A DNA stretch of 56,672 bases. Source: Candidatus Woesearchaeota archaeon. Its GTDB lineage: Archaea; Nanobdellota; Nanobdellia; Woesearchaeales; JAGVYF01. A program made the position numbers and the translations under genes. The stretch is taken from NCBI GenBank assembly GCA_018303425.1, contig JAGVYF010000019.1, positions 1 through 56,672 of the forward strand, in the 5' to 3' direction. The notes beneath the pieces were generated by a model, which saw nothing but the letters and a program-made list of their open reading frames with translations, had not been told where the DNA came from and ran no database searches. Positions 1 through 8,506 of the stretch are shown piece by piece (within the stretch, counting starts at the first letter, position 1; every line of letters begins with the position of its first letter).

Positions 1-810
1 ATTAAAGAAGGTTTAGTTAGTCAACGCATTAATCCTGAAAATGCCGGCAATGAGTTAATAATTCGGCTTCAAGATTTAATGAATTTATTTGAAATGGTAA
101 GGTTATGGGCTCAAAAAACCGGGAATGATTTAGTAGTTAGGGAATCAAATAAATTAGTGGAAAAAGTAGGTGGTGAAATTAAAACCATGGCTACAGTGAT
201 TGATGGGGTATATAAAATAATTGAACAAGCAGGATTACCTGTTTCTGGATTAAGGAAAATGCTGCCATTTGGAAATAATGATTCAGTAAGAGTTGATGCT
301 TTAGTAGATAACCTTCAAACTCAAATAAAACAAATCGAAAATTTAGAGAAAAGTGTATTACTATTGACTTCTGGTGCGGGACTGGGCGGAATTTTTGCAG
401 AGATGCGTCCAGTTATCAGTAAATTAGAAGGGCAGTTGCTTCGTTTTGATGTATTATTTAATAAACTCAAATTGGCATCAAAAGCAGCAACCAACATAAA
501 TGGGCAGGAAATTAAAAATTTGCTGACTAACTTAGTAAACCATGATAATGAAATGGCAATAGAGATGGAAGAGTTGGGTGCATTATTAAAGAAAGGAAAT
601 CTAATTCATGAATCTCCGCTTTTCGTTGAACTTTATAATAATTTTTCAAATTTTAATAATCAAATTACAAATAGTTTAAGGTTTGGCGGTTCAGATTTAA
701 ATTTATTAAAAAAAGAATTAGCAAAAGCAGTAACTATGCTTCCTAACAATAGGCGAGACCGGTTCATCAACAACTTAATCAAAGAATTAAATGCGCTAAT
801 AAACAGGTAA
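1..810 (+). CDS. Hypothetical coiled-coil protein, 5' end outside window
   Basis: The frame is open from base 1, so the gene starts upstream; the first internal ATG is at 79 and should not be taken as the start. About 269 residues are visible. They are helical and charged, with no motif I recognise. The stretch LRKMLP followed by helix (about residues 85-125 of the visible part) resembles the LKKLLP segment of the next gene, and a later LFVELYNNF resembles LFKTYYNSF there, so the two genes look like tandem paralogues. The missing N-terminus may therefore contain membrane helices as in the next gene, but that is inference. No function can be assigned. Confidence 0.7.
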   Translation: MKEGLVSQRINPENAGNELIIRLQDLMNLFEMVRLWAQKTGNDLVVRESNKLVEKVGGEIKTMATVIDGVYKIIEQAGLPVSGLRKMLPFGNNDSVRVDALVDNLQTQIKQIENLEKSVLLLTSGAGLGGIFAEMRPVISKLEGQLLRFDVLFNKLKLASKAATNINGQEIKNLLTNLVNHDNEMAIEMEELGALLKKGNLIHESPLFVELYNNFSNFNNQITNSLRFGGSDLNLLKKELAKAVTMLPNNRRDRFINNLIKELNALINR

Positions 811-823
811 TTTTTTTCAAAAA

Positions 824-2926
824 ATGAAAAACAAATTTTTAATATCAAACATATTGGTGTTTCTGCTTAACATTATTCCAGTTAATGCTGCAATATTAGA
901 TTCTAAAGTTTTTAGCAATGTCAGGGAAATTTTATTAATACTATTTAGGGTGACCGATTCATCTACCGAAACATTGTTACTTTTTGCAAGAATATCCATT
1001 TTTATGTTTGTAACTATCCTAGTTTTTGCTGTGCTTGATAAATATTGGAAAAGACAATCTTATGATGAATCCTCGAGCAGAGGTTCTTTACTTATCGCTT
1101 TAGTTTTTGGGTGGAGTACTTCAATATTGTTACCAAAAGAAACACTTTTGTTAGTATATGGAGCATATTCTTCAATTTTAATATCTTTATTGTTTTTATT
1201 GCCTGCAATTGGTTTATTATACTTAAATTTTAAAATTTTGCCCGGATTGGGGATAAGTGATATATTTTTGGCATTAAGCAGGCTCTTAATTTTTTCTTTA
1301 ATATTGCTTTTATTAGCAAGCATGCAGACAGGTTTTGAAACCATATTTGAATCTACAAGTTCTCAAGAGATAAGAGATGCAGCAGAAAATTTTATGTTCA
1401 TTAATAATATAGCAATATTAATTCTAGTTGTTGCTTTAATAGTTTTATCTATTTACTTTTTATTTGAAGTATTTTCATTAATTTCAGGAAGCTGGGCTGG
1501 GACAACACTTCAACCTGGAATTGGGGTGGGAACAACACCAACTCCAAATATCCCGGCTTCGGGTGTAACTGCTCCAGTCAACCCGGTTGGGGGAACAAGC
1601 ACGTTACACGGAAATCTCGGGACAGGGACAGTTCCAGGTCAGAGTGTAAGTACTGCATCTCCGGGTTCAAATGTAAGTACTGCATCTAATGCTCCAGCCA
1701 GTGCAGTTACTAGCGCTGCAAGCGCTACATATTTCAAAATTATAAACCATGCCTCAGGTATGGCGCCACATTTACCTTTATTGGGGACGGCATTAGCCCC
1801 TGTAATTAAAGCAATTGATACTGCAAAAACCACTGCACAAGCTGCTGAAAACGGGACTTCAAATCCTGCTGCAATAGGGGATGTAAAAAAAGAAATTGAC
1901 AAAAGCATTGCAGTTGTTAATCAAGTAATCGATAAAGGATTAAATGTAATTGGCGAAATATTTGAAATTGATATTGAAAACAAAATAGCTTCAGAATTAA
2001 AAGAAGCAACCCAGGACATCAAAGACGGCATGAAACAAATTATTGCAGTTGCTGGAACAGCAGATCCGCTGATTCAAAGACTAATTGGATTAATCCACAA
2101 CCAATTTAAGAGGCAAGACAATATTATAGCGGCTTTAGTTGCTCGTAAAACGGATTTTGTTAAAAGTTTGGCCGATATGAAAAAGCGTAATGGGGTAATT
2201 TGGGTATTTTGTGAAAATATTTACACGCGCGCTCAACAATTAGGCGATAGATCGCTTGAAAAAAAAGTTAAAAAGTTACAGAAGGCTATTGAAGATGAAA
2301 TAAAACTTATTGACCTTGAACTTCAAAAAGCAGCTGAGGCAAAAAAAACATTGTATCTCCCAATTTCTTCATTGAAAAAACTATTGCCTGGTAAATCAGA
2401 TTTAACAAAAGTAAAATTATTTGTTGAAGATTCACAATATTTAAATTTGCAATTAGAAGATTTAAGTCAGAAGTTATTGATGTTGTCCAAAAATGCCGGT
2501 GTTATGGATGTGAATGGTTTAAACAATAAAATTGATAAGTTGATTGATTTGCTGCTGCAATATTTAGCGCAAGATTCTAATATATTTAATATGGCTCCTG
2601 CAACGAATAAAACTGATTATTCAAATCAGCTTGCAAAATTTGCATTTTTAGCAATAAGCTGTAAAAAATTTATGGATGAAATTAAAATAGTTCTTGAAAA
2701 AAGTCGTTTAGAAGAACCTGAACTTTTTAAGACCTATTACAATTCATTTAATATGTTTTATGATGAAATTAAAAGAGTTAAAAATAAACTTGTTATTTCA
2801 ACAGACAGATATTCTACCGGTTCAGCCCGCGCTGAGTTGTACAGTGGAAAAAGGAAAATGATGCCTAAAGGCATAGGCCAAGGCATAAACTCTTACATTG
2901 AAGTTTTAAGAAAGATGAAACGATAA
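824..2926 (+). CDS. Multi-pass membrane protein with Ser/Thr/Pro linker and coiled-coil domain
   Basis: A 700-residue protein. The first 22 residues form a hydrophobic signal-like segment ending in VNAA. Further hydrophobic helices follow at about 50-65, 85-100, 105-135, 145-170 and 190-220. Residues 225-300 are a low-complexity Gly/Thr/Pro/Ser/Ala linker with a short repeat (VSTAS twice). Residues 320-700 are helical and charged, probably coiled coil. The C-terminal half resembles the preceding gene. It lies 13 nt after that gene and 2 nt before cytidylate kinase, so it is probably cotranscribed. I do not recognise the family; a scaffold or envelope role would be a guess. Confidence 0.75.
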   Translation: MKNKFLISNILVFLLNIIPVNAAILDSKVFSNVREILLILFRVTDSSTETLLLFARISIFMFVTILVFAVLDKYWKRQSYDESSSRGSLLIALVFGWSTSILLPKETLLLVYGAYSSILISLLFLLPAIGLLYLNFKILPGLGISDIFLALSRLLIFSLILLLLASMQTGFETIFESTSSQEIRDAAENFMFINNIAILILVVALIVLSIYFLFEVFSLISGSWAGTTLQPGIGVGTTPTPNIPASGVTAPVNPVGGTSTLHGNLGTGTVPGQSVSTASPGSNVSTASNAPASAVTSAASATYFKIINHASGMAPHLPLLGTALAPVIKAIDTAKTTAQAAENGTSNPAAIGDVKKEIDKSIAVVNQVIDKGLNVIGEIFEIDIENKIASELKEATQDIKDGMKQIIAVAGTADPLIQRLIGLIHNQFKRQDNIIAALVARKTDFVKSLADMKKRNGVIWVFCENIYTRAQQLGDRSLEKKVKKLQKAIEDEIKLIDLELQKAAEAKKTLYLPISSLKKLLPGKSDLTKVKLFVEDSQYLNLQLEDLSQKLLMLSKNAGVMDVNGLNNKIDKLIDLLLQYLAQDSNIFNMAPATNKTDYSNQLAKFAFLAISCKKFMDEIKIVLEKSRLEEPELFKTYYNSFNMFYDEIKRVKNKLVISTDRYSTGSARAELYSGKRKMMPKGIGQGINSYIEVLRKMKR

Positions 2927-2928
2927 AA

Positions 2929-3483
2929 ATGATAATCACGATTTCAGGTAAGGCTGGTTCAGGCAAATCCACTATTGCAAAACTTGTCGCCAAGAAACTT
3001 AATTTTAAACATTATTCAATGGGGGACTTGCAACGCAAGTACGCAAAAGACAGGAGTCTTACTATTGAAGAGTTGGGAAGGTTAGAAGCCGAAGATGATA
3101 CTATTGATAGAGAGGTTGACGCATCTCAATTAAAGTTAGCTAATGAACAGGATAATTTTGTTATTGATTCATGGTTAGGTTTTTATTTTATCCCCAGTTC
3201 AATTAAAATTTTTCTGACTTGCGACAATAAAATTTCAGCGCAAAGGATATTTGAAGACATTAAATCTAAAAAAAGAGATTTATCTGAAAGGCCCGTAAAA
3301 ACTGCTAAAGAAGCGCAACAAATTCTTGAAGAGAGGATGGAAGTCAACATGGAAAGATGGAAAAAGTATTATTGTGTTGATTTTATGGATTCTAAAAAAT
3401 ATGATTTAGTGATAGACACCTCTAAACTTAACATACAAGGTGTATTGGATAAAGTTTTAAAATTCATAAAAAATCGTGTTTAG
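2929..3483 (+). CDS. cmk: Cytidylate kinase (archaeal type)
   Basis: A 184-residue nucleoside monophosphate kinase that transfers phosphate from ATP to CMP or dCMP. The P-loop GKAGSGKS is at residues 7-14. The segment HYSMGDLQRKYA that follows matches the NMP-binding region of archaeal Cmk, and the length is that of the short archaeal form, which lacks the bacterial insert. The lid carries the basic stretch SKKRDLSERP. The start ATG lies 2 nt after the preceding stop, so the genes are probably cotranscribed. Confidence 0.9.
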   Translation: MIITISGKAGSGKSTIAKLVAKKLNFKHYSMGDLQRKYAKDRSLTIEELGRLEAEDDTIDREVDASQLKLANEQDNFVIDSWLGFYFIPSSIKIFLTCDNKISAQRIFEDIKSKKRDLSERPVKTAKEAQQILEERMEVNMERWKKYYCVDFMDSKKYDLVIDTSKLNIQGVLDKVLKFIKNRV

Positions 3484-3495
3484 TAAACCGATACT

Positions 3496-3553
3496 TTTAT
3501 AAATACTCCCCCATAACCAAAGATATACTTCTTATGAAGATAAATCATGAGGT
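3496..3553 (+). promoter_or_regulatory. TATA box and Shine-Dalgarno site of the FKBP gene
   Basis: TTTATAAA at 3496-3503 would place the transcription start near 3525, giving a leader of about 35 nt. GAGGT at 3549-3553 sits 8 nt before the ATG at 3562. This is one of the few leadered genes here; most neighbours have the TATA box about 27 nt from the start codon. Confidence 0.65.
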
Positions 3554-3561
3554 AGTTTAAT

Positions 3562-4257
3562 ATGGATAAAATACAAGAAAAAGATTTTATTGAAATTGAA
3601 TATACTGGAAGGTTAAAAGGAGAAGGCTTTGTATTTGATACCACTGATTCGAAAGAAGCAAAAAAAGCAGGAATATTTAACGAAAAAATAGATTATGCGC
3701 CAGCAATTATCTGTGTAGGTGAATCCCAACTTATTGGTATGTTGGATAAGAAGCTAATAGGAAAAGAAGTAAGTAAGGAATATAAAATTGAGCTTGTTTC
3801 TGAAGAAGCTTTCGGAAATAAAGATTCAAAATTGCTTAAACTTATACCGGTCTCAGTATTTAAAAAACAAAAAATTAACCCTGCTCCAGGTATGCGGGTT
3901 AACATTGATAATGCATATGGGATTATAAGAACTGTGACAGGGGGTAGAATTTTTGTAGATTTTAACCATCCATTGGCCGGAAGAGAAGTCATTTACTCTA
4001 TCAAAATTAATAGAAAAGTTGAGCATGATGAAGAAAAAGTTAAAGCATTAATGAAACTTGAGCTTGGAATTAAACCAGAGCACATAAGTTTAAAAAATGG
4101 TGAAATATCCGTTGATTCCAAAATTGAAATACCTGATGAATTCGCAGATATGCTTAAGCAAAGGTTCAGTGAAATGATCCCTTCTGTGAAAAGCATAAAA
4201 TTTGCGTTTAAAAATAAAGAGACTTCAAAAGCGAATTTAGGCAATAAAAACGTTTAA
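3562..4257 (+). CDS. FKBP-type peptidyl-prolyl cis-trans isomerase, long archaeal form
   Basis: A 231-residue SlyD/FKBP26-like isomerase and chaperone. The FKBP core begins with DFIEIEYTGRLK (residues 8-19) and continues with FDTTDS, then the PAIICVGESQLIGMLDKKLIG segment that corresponds to the G-x-x-x-x-G-x-x-x-x-L region. An insert-in-flap domain (VSEEAFGNKD through GMRVNIDNAYG, and FVDFNHPLAGREV) follows in the order known for the family. The last 80 residues are the C-terminal extension of long archaeal FKBPs. It has its own promoter and a Shine-Dalgarno site. Confidence 0.88.
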   Translation: MDKIQEKDFIEIEYTGRLKGEGFVFDTTDSKEAKKAGIFNEKIDYAPAIICVGESQLIGMLDKKLIGKEVSKEYKIELVSEEAFGNKDSKLLKLIPVSVFKKQKINPAPGMRVNIDNAYGIIRTVTGGRIFVDFNHPLAGREVIYSIKINRKVEHDEEKVKALMKLELGIKPEHISLKNGEISVDSKIEIPDEFADMLKQRFSEMIPSVKSIKFAFKNKETSKANLGNKNV

Positions 4258-4327
4258 ATACTTTAGCAGTATTATATTATTAGCAGCATTATATTATTAA
4301 GTTAGTGTAGAGGTGGGTAAATTGGAT

Positions 4328-5422
4328 ATGTATAATCATCAAAATGGGGTTGTTAGACAATCTCAGACTCAAAAATCTGACGTTGATGCGGAACTTGAAG
4401 CATTATTATCTCAGCAAAGGGCTAGTATCAAAGTTATTGGTGCAGGCGGCGGTGGTAATAATACTATTAGCCGGATTAGCGAGGTTGGTATCAAAGGAAT
4501 TGAAACTATTGCAATCAATACTGATGCTCAAGATTTATTATATACGACTGCCGGTAAGAAAATCCTTATCGGCAAGGACACAACGCGGGGTTTAGGGGCA
4601 GGTTCAATCCCTAAAGTGGGGGAAGAAGCTGCGCGTGAATCTGAACAAGAGATCAAACAATCATTACAGGGCTCAGACATGGTTTTTATCACGTGCGGGT
4701 TAGGGGGAGGAACCGGGACAGGTTCAGCTCCGGTAGTGGCTGAGTTAGCGAAAAAAATTGGCGCTTTAACTGTAGCAATTGTTACAATGCCTTTTAGTGT
4801 TGAAGGCCAAAGAAGGTATCAAAATGCAGTTTACGGTCTTGAAAAGCTTGAACAGATTGTTGACACGTTAATAGTTATTCCAAATGATAAACTTTTAGAA
4901 CTGGCACCCGATTTGCCGTTAAGCACGGCATTTAAAGTTGCTGATGAAGTTTTAACAAATGCTGTTAAAGGTATTGCTGAAATGGTAACTAAAGCAGGTT
5001 TAGTAAATTTAGACTTTGCAGATATCAGGGCGGTAATGAGTAACGGCGGGGTGGCGCTTATTGGCGTTGGTGAATCAGATTCCGAAAACAGAGCAATTGA
5101 AGCAGTGCATAAAGCAATTGAAAACCCTTTGCTTGACGTGGATATTTCGGGCGCGAATGGGGCTTTGATTAATGTCGCAGGAGGGCCCGATATGACGCTC
5201 GAAGAAGCGCGTAAAGTTGTTGAAGCGGTTTCAGAAAAACTTGATGTAGATGCAAGAGTTATTTGGGGAGCCCAAATTTATGATGATATGGAAAAAACAA
5301 TTAGAGCGATGCTAATTGTTACAGGGGTAAACTCTGCCCAGATTTTTGGTCCTTCAAAAATGACTGTTGACAAAAAAAAGAAAGATATTGAAAATCATTT
5401 AGGGATAGAATTTGTAGATTAA
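4328..5422 (+). CDS. ftsZ: Cell division protein FtsZ
   Basis: Tubulin-like GTPase that forms the cytokinetic ring. After a variable N-terminus comes the nucleotide-binding region [16 protein letters not shown], then the tubulin signature [17 protein letters not shown], the synergy-loop region [15 protein letters not shown] and the C-terminal subdomain. The frame also opens at GTG 4313, but AGGTGG at 4311-4316 is better read as a Shine-Dalgarno site 11 nt before ATG 4328, so I place the start at 4328 (364 residues; 369 from the GTG). Gene order ftsZ-secE-spt5-rpl11 is widely conserved in archaea. An A/T repeat (TATTATATTATTAGCAG) precedes the gene. Confidence 0.97.
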   Translation: MYNHQNGVVRQSQTQKSDVDAELEALLSQQRASIKVIGAGGGGNNTISRISEVGIKGIETIAINTDAQDLLYTTAGKKILIGKDTTRGLGAGSIPKVGEEAARESEQEIKQSLQGSDMVFITCGLGGGTGTGSAPVVAELAKKIGALTVAIVTMPFSVEGQRRYQNAVYGLEKLEQIVDTLIVIPNDKLLELAPDLPLSTAFKVADEVLTNAVKGIAEMVTKAGLVNLDFADIRAVMSNGGVALIGVGESDSENRAIEAVHKAIENPLLDVDISGANGALINVAGGPDMTLEEARKVVEAVSEKLDVDARVIWGAQIYDDMEKTIRAMLIVTGVNSAQIFGPSKMTVDKKKKDIENHLGIEFVD

Positions 5423-5424
5423 GA

Positions 5425-5646
5425 TTGACAGCGGATAAAACAATGCAACAAGAAGATTCAGCAAATTCATTGAAATTCAAGGTAAAAAGATTTTTAGTTG
5501 AATGTAAAAGAGTTTTAGTGATTACAAAAAAACCAGACTATTCCGAATTCCAGGGAATTGTCAAAGTTTCAGGTTTAGGCATTTTATTAATAGGGTTTAT
5601 TGGCTTTTTGGTTAATTTGATTTCAAATTTCATAATGGGATGGTAA
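5425..5646 (+). CDS. secE: Preprotein translocase subunit SecE / Sec61-gamma
   Basis: A 73-residue single-span subunit that clamps the SecY channel. An amphipathic segment (FKVKRFLVECKRVLVITKKPD, residues about 18-38) is followed by a C-terminal transmembrane helix (residues 50-70), as in archaeal SecE. The listed start is TTG 5425, 2 nt after ftsZ. ATG 5443 is an alternative that would give 67 residues. It sits between ftsZ and spt5, which supports the call. Confidence 0.9.
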   Translation: MTADKTMQQEDSANSLKFKVKRFLVECKRVLVITKKPDYSEFQGIVKVSGLGILLIGFIGFLVNLISNFIMGW

Positions 5647-5648
5647 TA

Positions 5649-6131
5649 ATGGAAGAACAACAAAATACAATAATTTTTGGATTAAGAACAACTGCAAATA
5701 GAGAAGATCAAGTTATGGATTTCATACACTCTAATGTTTTAAAGAAGAAATTAGAGGTTTATTCAATTATAAAACCGCATGGAATGCGCGGTTATATATT
5801 TTTAGAAGCAAAAACTAAATTAGATGCAGAACAAGCTACTTTTGGCATCCCTTATGCGCGGGGAATATTAAGAAAACCTGTTGAATATAAAGAAATTGAA
5901 CATATGCTTGAACAAGTCAAACTAGAGGTTAATATCCGTAAGAATGATATTGTTGAACTTATTTCAGGTCCATTCAAGCGTGAAAAAGCAAAAGTTACAA
6001 GAGTTGACAAAACCAAAGAAGAAGTTGTTGTGCAACTTTTAGAATCAGCTGTCCCAATTCCAGTAACAGTTAAACTTGACACTGTTAAAGTTATTAGAAG
6101 AGATTCTGATGATAAAGAAGATGGGGAATAA
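5649..6131 (+). CDS. spt5: Transcription elongation factor Spt5 (archaeal NusG)
   Basis: About 160 residues with an N-terminal NGN domain (FGLRTTANREDQVMDF to GILRKPVEY) that binds the RNA polymerase clamp and a KOW domain (VELISGPFKREKAKVTRVDKTK) near residues 98-120. An ATG at 5640 is also in frame, but GGGATGGT just before 5649 is the better ribosome-binding site, so I use 5649. It starts 2 nt after secE and is certainly in the same operon. Spt5 pairs with Spt4, which is not in this window. Confidence 0.93.
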   Translation: MEEQQNTIIFGLRTTANREDQVMDFIHSNVLKKKLEVYSIIKPHGMRGYIFLEAKTKLDAEQATFGIPYARGILRKPVEYKEIEHMLEQVKLEVNIRKNDIVELISGPFKREKAKVTRVDKTKEEVVVQLLESAVPIPVTVKLDTVKVIRRDSDDKEDGE

Positions 6132-6168
6132 AATATTTAATTTTTATTACTTCAGGGGTTTAATAATC

Positions 6169-6257
6169 CGTAGCTTGCTACGATAATTAATTAAACACAT
6201 AAAGTTAAAAAATACCCCACAGCTTGCTGTGGTTGGGATTTTTATTATTTTTTTTGT
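6169..6257 (+). terminator. Two GCTTGC-loop hairpins followed by a T-rich tract
   Basis: The first hairpin is CGTAG-CTTG-CTACG at 6169-6182. The second is CCACAG-CTTG-CTGTGG at 6217-6232, followed by a T-rich run to 6257. The place after spt5 and before the rpl11 promoter fits an operon terminator. Both hairpins share the CTTG loop, which is more than a terminator needs, so they may instead be small palindromic repeats that have been recruited. Confidence 0.5.
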
Positions 6258-6288
6258 GTTCATGAAACCATATTTATGAAATCGAAGG

Positions 6289-6296
6289 TTTTATAA
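6289..6296 (+). promoter_or_regulatory. rpl11 TATA box
   Basis: TTTTATAA centred about 27 nt before ATG 6320. Archaeal initiation about 25 nt downstream would start the mRNA at or next to the start codon (leaderless). It shows that rpl11 is separately promoted from ftsZ-secE-spt5. Confidence 0.6.
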
Positions 6297-6319
6297 ACTA
6301 AACTTAAATCTCAAGTATT

Positions 6320-7057
6320 ATGGCAAAACAATCAGTTGATGTATTAATCGAGGGCGGTAAAGCTACAGCTGCGCCACCATTAGGTCCTGCATTAGGCCCA
6401 TTAGGCGTAAATATAGGCCAAGTTGTAGCTGAGATTAATAAAAAAACTGAAAGTTTTAAAGGTATGCAGGTTCCTGTAAAAGTAACTATTGATTCTGAAA
6501 CAAGAGAATTTATCATTAGTGTAGGCACCCCGCCAGCATCAGCTTTAATTAAGAAAGAAGCAGGTGTTGACAAAGGCGCAGGCAATCCTCTAATTGATAA
6601 GGTTGCTGATTTAAAAATTGAACAAATTATAAAAATAGCTAAAATGAAAGAAGACAAGCTTTTGGGTAAAGGCTTAAAAGAGAGAGTAAAAGAAATTATT
6701 GGAACTTGCGACTCTATGGGAATTCTTGTTGAAGGCAAACAAGCTCGTGAAACAATTGCAGATGTTAATACTGGTACATTTGACGAAAAAATTCTTTCAG
6801 GTAAAACTGAATTAACAGTTGAAGAGTTAAAGGTTCTTGAAGAGGAGAAAAAGAGATTAAAAACTGAAATGGAAGCAAAACATGCTGAATTTGAAACAAC
6901 TGCAAAAAGTATAATTAAGTCTATGGAGAAAAAGCCTAGAAATACAATTAAAGCAAAATTGCTCGAGATGAAAGTTCCAATGAGCATCATTGAAGAGTTA
7001 TTGCCTGTGGAAGCAGCAGCGCCTGTAGCAGGAGCAGCAACTGCGGTTAAGAAATAA
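6320..7057 (+). CDS. rpl11: Large ribosomal subunit protein L11 (uL11) with long C-terminal extension
   Basis: The N-terminal domain shows the family signature KATAAPPLGPALGPLGVNIG (residues 14-33) and the C-terminal rRNA-binding domain follows (GAGNPLIDKVADLKIEQI, IGTCDSMGILVEGK). Archaeal L11 is normally about 160 residues; this one has 245. The extra 80 or so residues are a charged helix (EEEKKRLKTEMEAKHAEFE), a second basic helical part and an Ala/Pro-rich tail. L1, L10 and L12, the usual downstream neighbours, are absent: the next gene is convergent and overlaps the 3' end by 11 nt. Confidence 0.95.
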   Translation: MAKQSVDVLIEGGKATAAPPLGPALGPLGVNIGQVVAEINKKTESFKGMQVPVKVTIDSETREFIISVGTPPASALIKKEAGVDKGAGNPLIDKVADLKIEQIIKIAKMKEDKLLGKGLKERVKEIIGTCDSMGILVEGKQARETIADVNTGTFDEKILSGKTELTVEELKVLEEEKKRLKTEMEAKHAEFETTAKSIIKSMEKKPRNTIKAKLLEMKVPMSIIEELLPVEAAAPVAGAATAVKK

Positions 7058-8054
7058 ATTTAATTAATTCTATTATGGTTTGATTAATATCATCATTTTT
7101 TATAACTAAATCGTATTTGATTTCATCTAATGAAAAAGAATATTTTGGATCATAATATCTTATCAGTATTGTTTCTGTTACTTGATTATACTGCCGATTT
7201 TCCATTTGTTGCATCAGCTCATCAACAATTTTTTTAGTTAAGGATTGTTTAAGTTTTGGTATAACCTGCTTAACTTGTTCAATTTTTTCAGGAGTATTTA
7301 GATATTCTTCAACAATATGGTTTATTCTCATATTCATCGAACATTCAATTTTTACATGCAACCCCCCTTTCATTGCTTGATATATTTTTTCTGGTATAAT
7401 CGAGTTGCCAACTTTGCGGCTTTCACCTTCAATGATTATATATTTTGTATTTTCTAATTTTTTGAATTCATGAAATAAGAGATTTTCAAACATTTTTTGA
7501 TTTCTGGGGATTAAACCAATTCCTCCGAATAAAGAACTTCTGTGCTGCGCAATCCCCTCTAAATCTATTTTAGGCATATTTATTTTTTGAATTATTTTTG
7601 TTTTTCGTGTTCCTGTTAAACCATGTATTACAATCAGCCGGGGTTTAACATGATAATTATTCAATTTATTTAAAATATAATTTCTGTATGCTTTATACCC
7701 GTTTTCAAGCTGTATTGCTTTATAATTTCCTTTTTCAAGAATTTCCGTTATTACTTTAGAACGCATACCTCCTCTTGAACAGTATACAATTAAGTTTTTA
7801 TCTTTGTGCTGTTTAAAAAATTTCAAATATTCGCCAATTCTGGGTATAAATATTTCTTTTCCTTTTTCAATAGCGGCTTCAGAACCATTTTTTCGGTATA
7901 GCAGTCCAATAATATGTCTTTCATCATTACTCAAGATTGGCGCATTTATTGCGCCAGGAATATGTGATTCGTTGTATTCTTTAGGTGTTCTTGTATCTAT
8001 TAAAACATTATTTTTTAATTCTAATGCTTCTTCAACTTTTAATAAATTAACCAT
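7047..8054 (-). CDS. mnmH: tRNA 2-selenouridine synthase-like protein (rhodanese plus P-loop)
   Basis: A 335-residue protein with the MnmH/SelU/YbbB order: an N-terminal rhodanese domain (LIDTRTPKEYNESHIPGA; active-site loop YCSRGGMRS at about residues 92-100, with the Cys present) and a C-terminal P-loop domain. The family exchanges sulfur for selenium at the wobble 2-thiouridine of some tRNAs, using selenophosphate. The P-loop reads GLTGTRKT where GLTGSGKT is usual, so Arg replaces the Gly before Lys. No selD is in the window. In methanogens with this activity the two domains are separate genes; here they are fused as in bacteria. It may be active, altered in substrate, or degraded. Confidence 0.85.
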   Translation of the reverse strand: MVNLLKVEEALELKNNVLIDTRTPKEYNESHIPGAINAPILSNDERHIIGLLYRKNGSEAAIEKGKEIFIPRIGEYLKFFKQHKDKNLIVYCSRGGMRSKVITEILEKGNYKAIQLENGYKAYRNYILNKLNNYHVKPRLIVIHGLTGTRKTKIIQKINMPKIDLEGIAQHRSSLFGGIGLIPRNQKMFENLLFHEFKKLENTKYIIIEGESRKVGNSIIPEKIYQAMKGGLHVKIECSMNMRINHIVEEYLNTPEKIEQVKQVIPKLKQSLTKKIVDELMQQMENRQYNQVTETILIRYYDPKYSFSLDEIKYDLVIKNDDINQTIIELIKFIS

Positions 8055-8140
8055 ATTAACTGTTATAATCCAGTTATTTTAATAAATTAACTGATTGTTG
8101 GGGAGTATTATATATAATTCAAGTTCCTCACGCAAAAAAA

Positions 8141-8317
8141 TTAATTATCTCGTTTTTTATCAATAAGTTCTTTAATTTTTTTAGTTTCTTCTTCAACTTT
8201 GACTAATAAAGAAATATCACTAAAATGTTCTTCCGCGCATTCATTGCAATAACATTCAGATGAATCCTTAATACAAAATAAGGCAGGCTCATAACAGATG
8301 ATGCATTTTTTCCCCAT
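8141..8317 (-). CDS. Small Cys-rich putative zinc-binding protein (58 aa)
   Basis: ATG at 8317, stop at 8141-8143. The peptide begins MGKKCIICYEP and has two CxxC-like knuckles (C5-x2-C8 and C22-x-C24-x2-C27, with H31 and C15 as further possible ligands) followed by a charged helix rich in Glu and Lys. This resembles a one-site B-box or treble-clef finger. A TATA box (TTTATAAA, 8341-8348) is 27 nt from the ATG, supporting a leaderless transcript and this start. No partner is evident. Confidence 0.7.
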   Translation of the reverse strand: MGKKCIICYEPALFCIKDSSECYCNECAEEHFSDISLLVKVEEETKKIKELIDKKRDN

Positions 8318-8340
8318 AACAATGATATTATAAGTGATGA

Positions 8341-8348
8341 TTTATAAA
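8341..8348 (-). promoter_or_regulatory. TATA box of the 58-aa zinc protein
   Basis: TTTATAAA, a self-complementary core, lies 27 nt from ATG 8317 on the minus strand. It is the main support for expression of that small gene. Confidence 0.5.
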
Positions 8349-8506
8349 ATTAACGGTATTATTCAAGTAAAAAATTAAATGCGGAAAAGTAAGTTTTTCC
8401 ATGCAAAATCTGATTTTACAGATATTAAAAATAACATTGCAAACTTTATTAATAGGCAAGTCAAATTCTATTTTTGACAGGGAGATTCTCTATTTAGAAT
8501 TAAGTT

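Noticed and set aside
8333-8339. GTGATGA resembling a C box of a C/D guide RNA
   Set aside because: No CTGA D box at a suitable distance, and the stretch is the promoter region of the small zinc protein.
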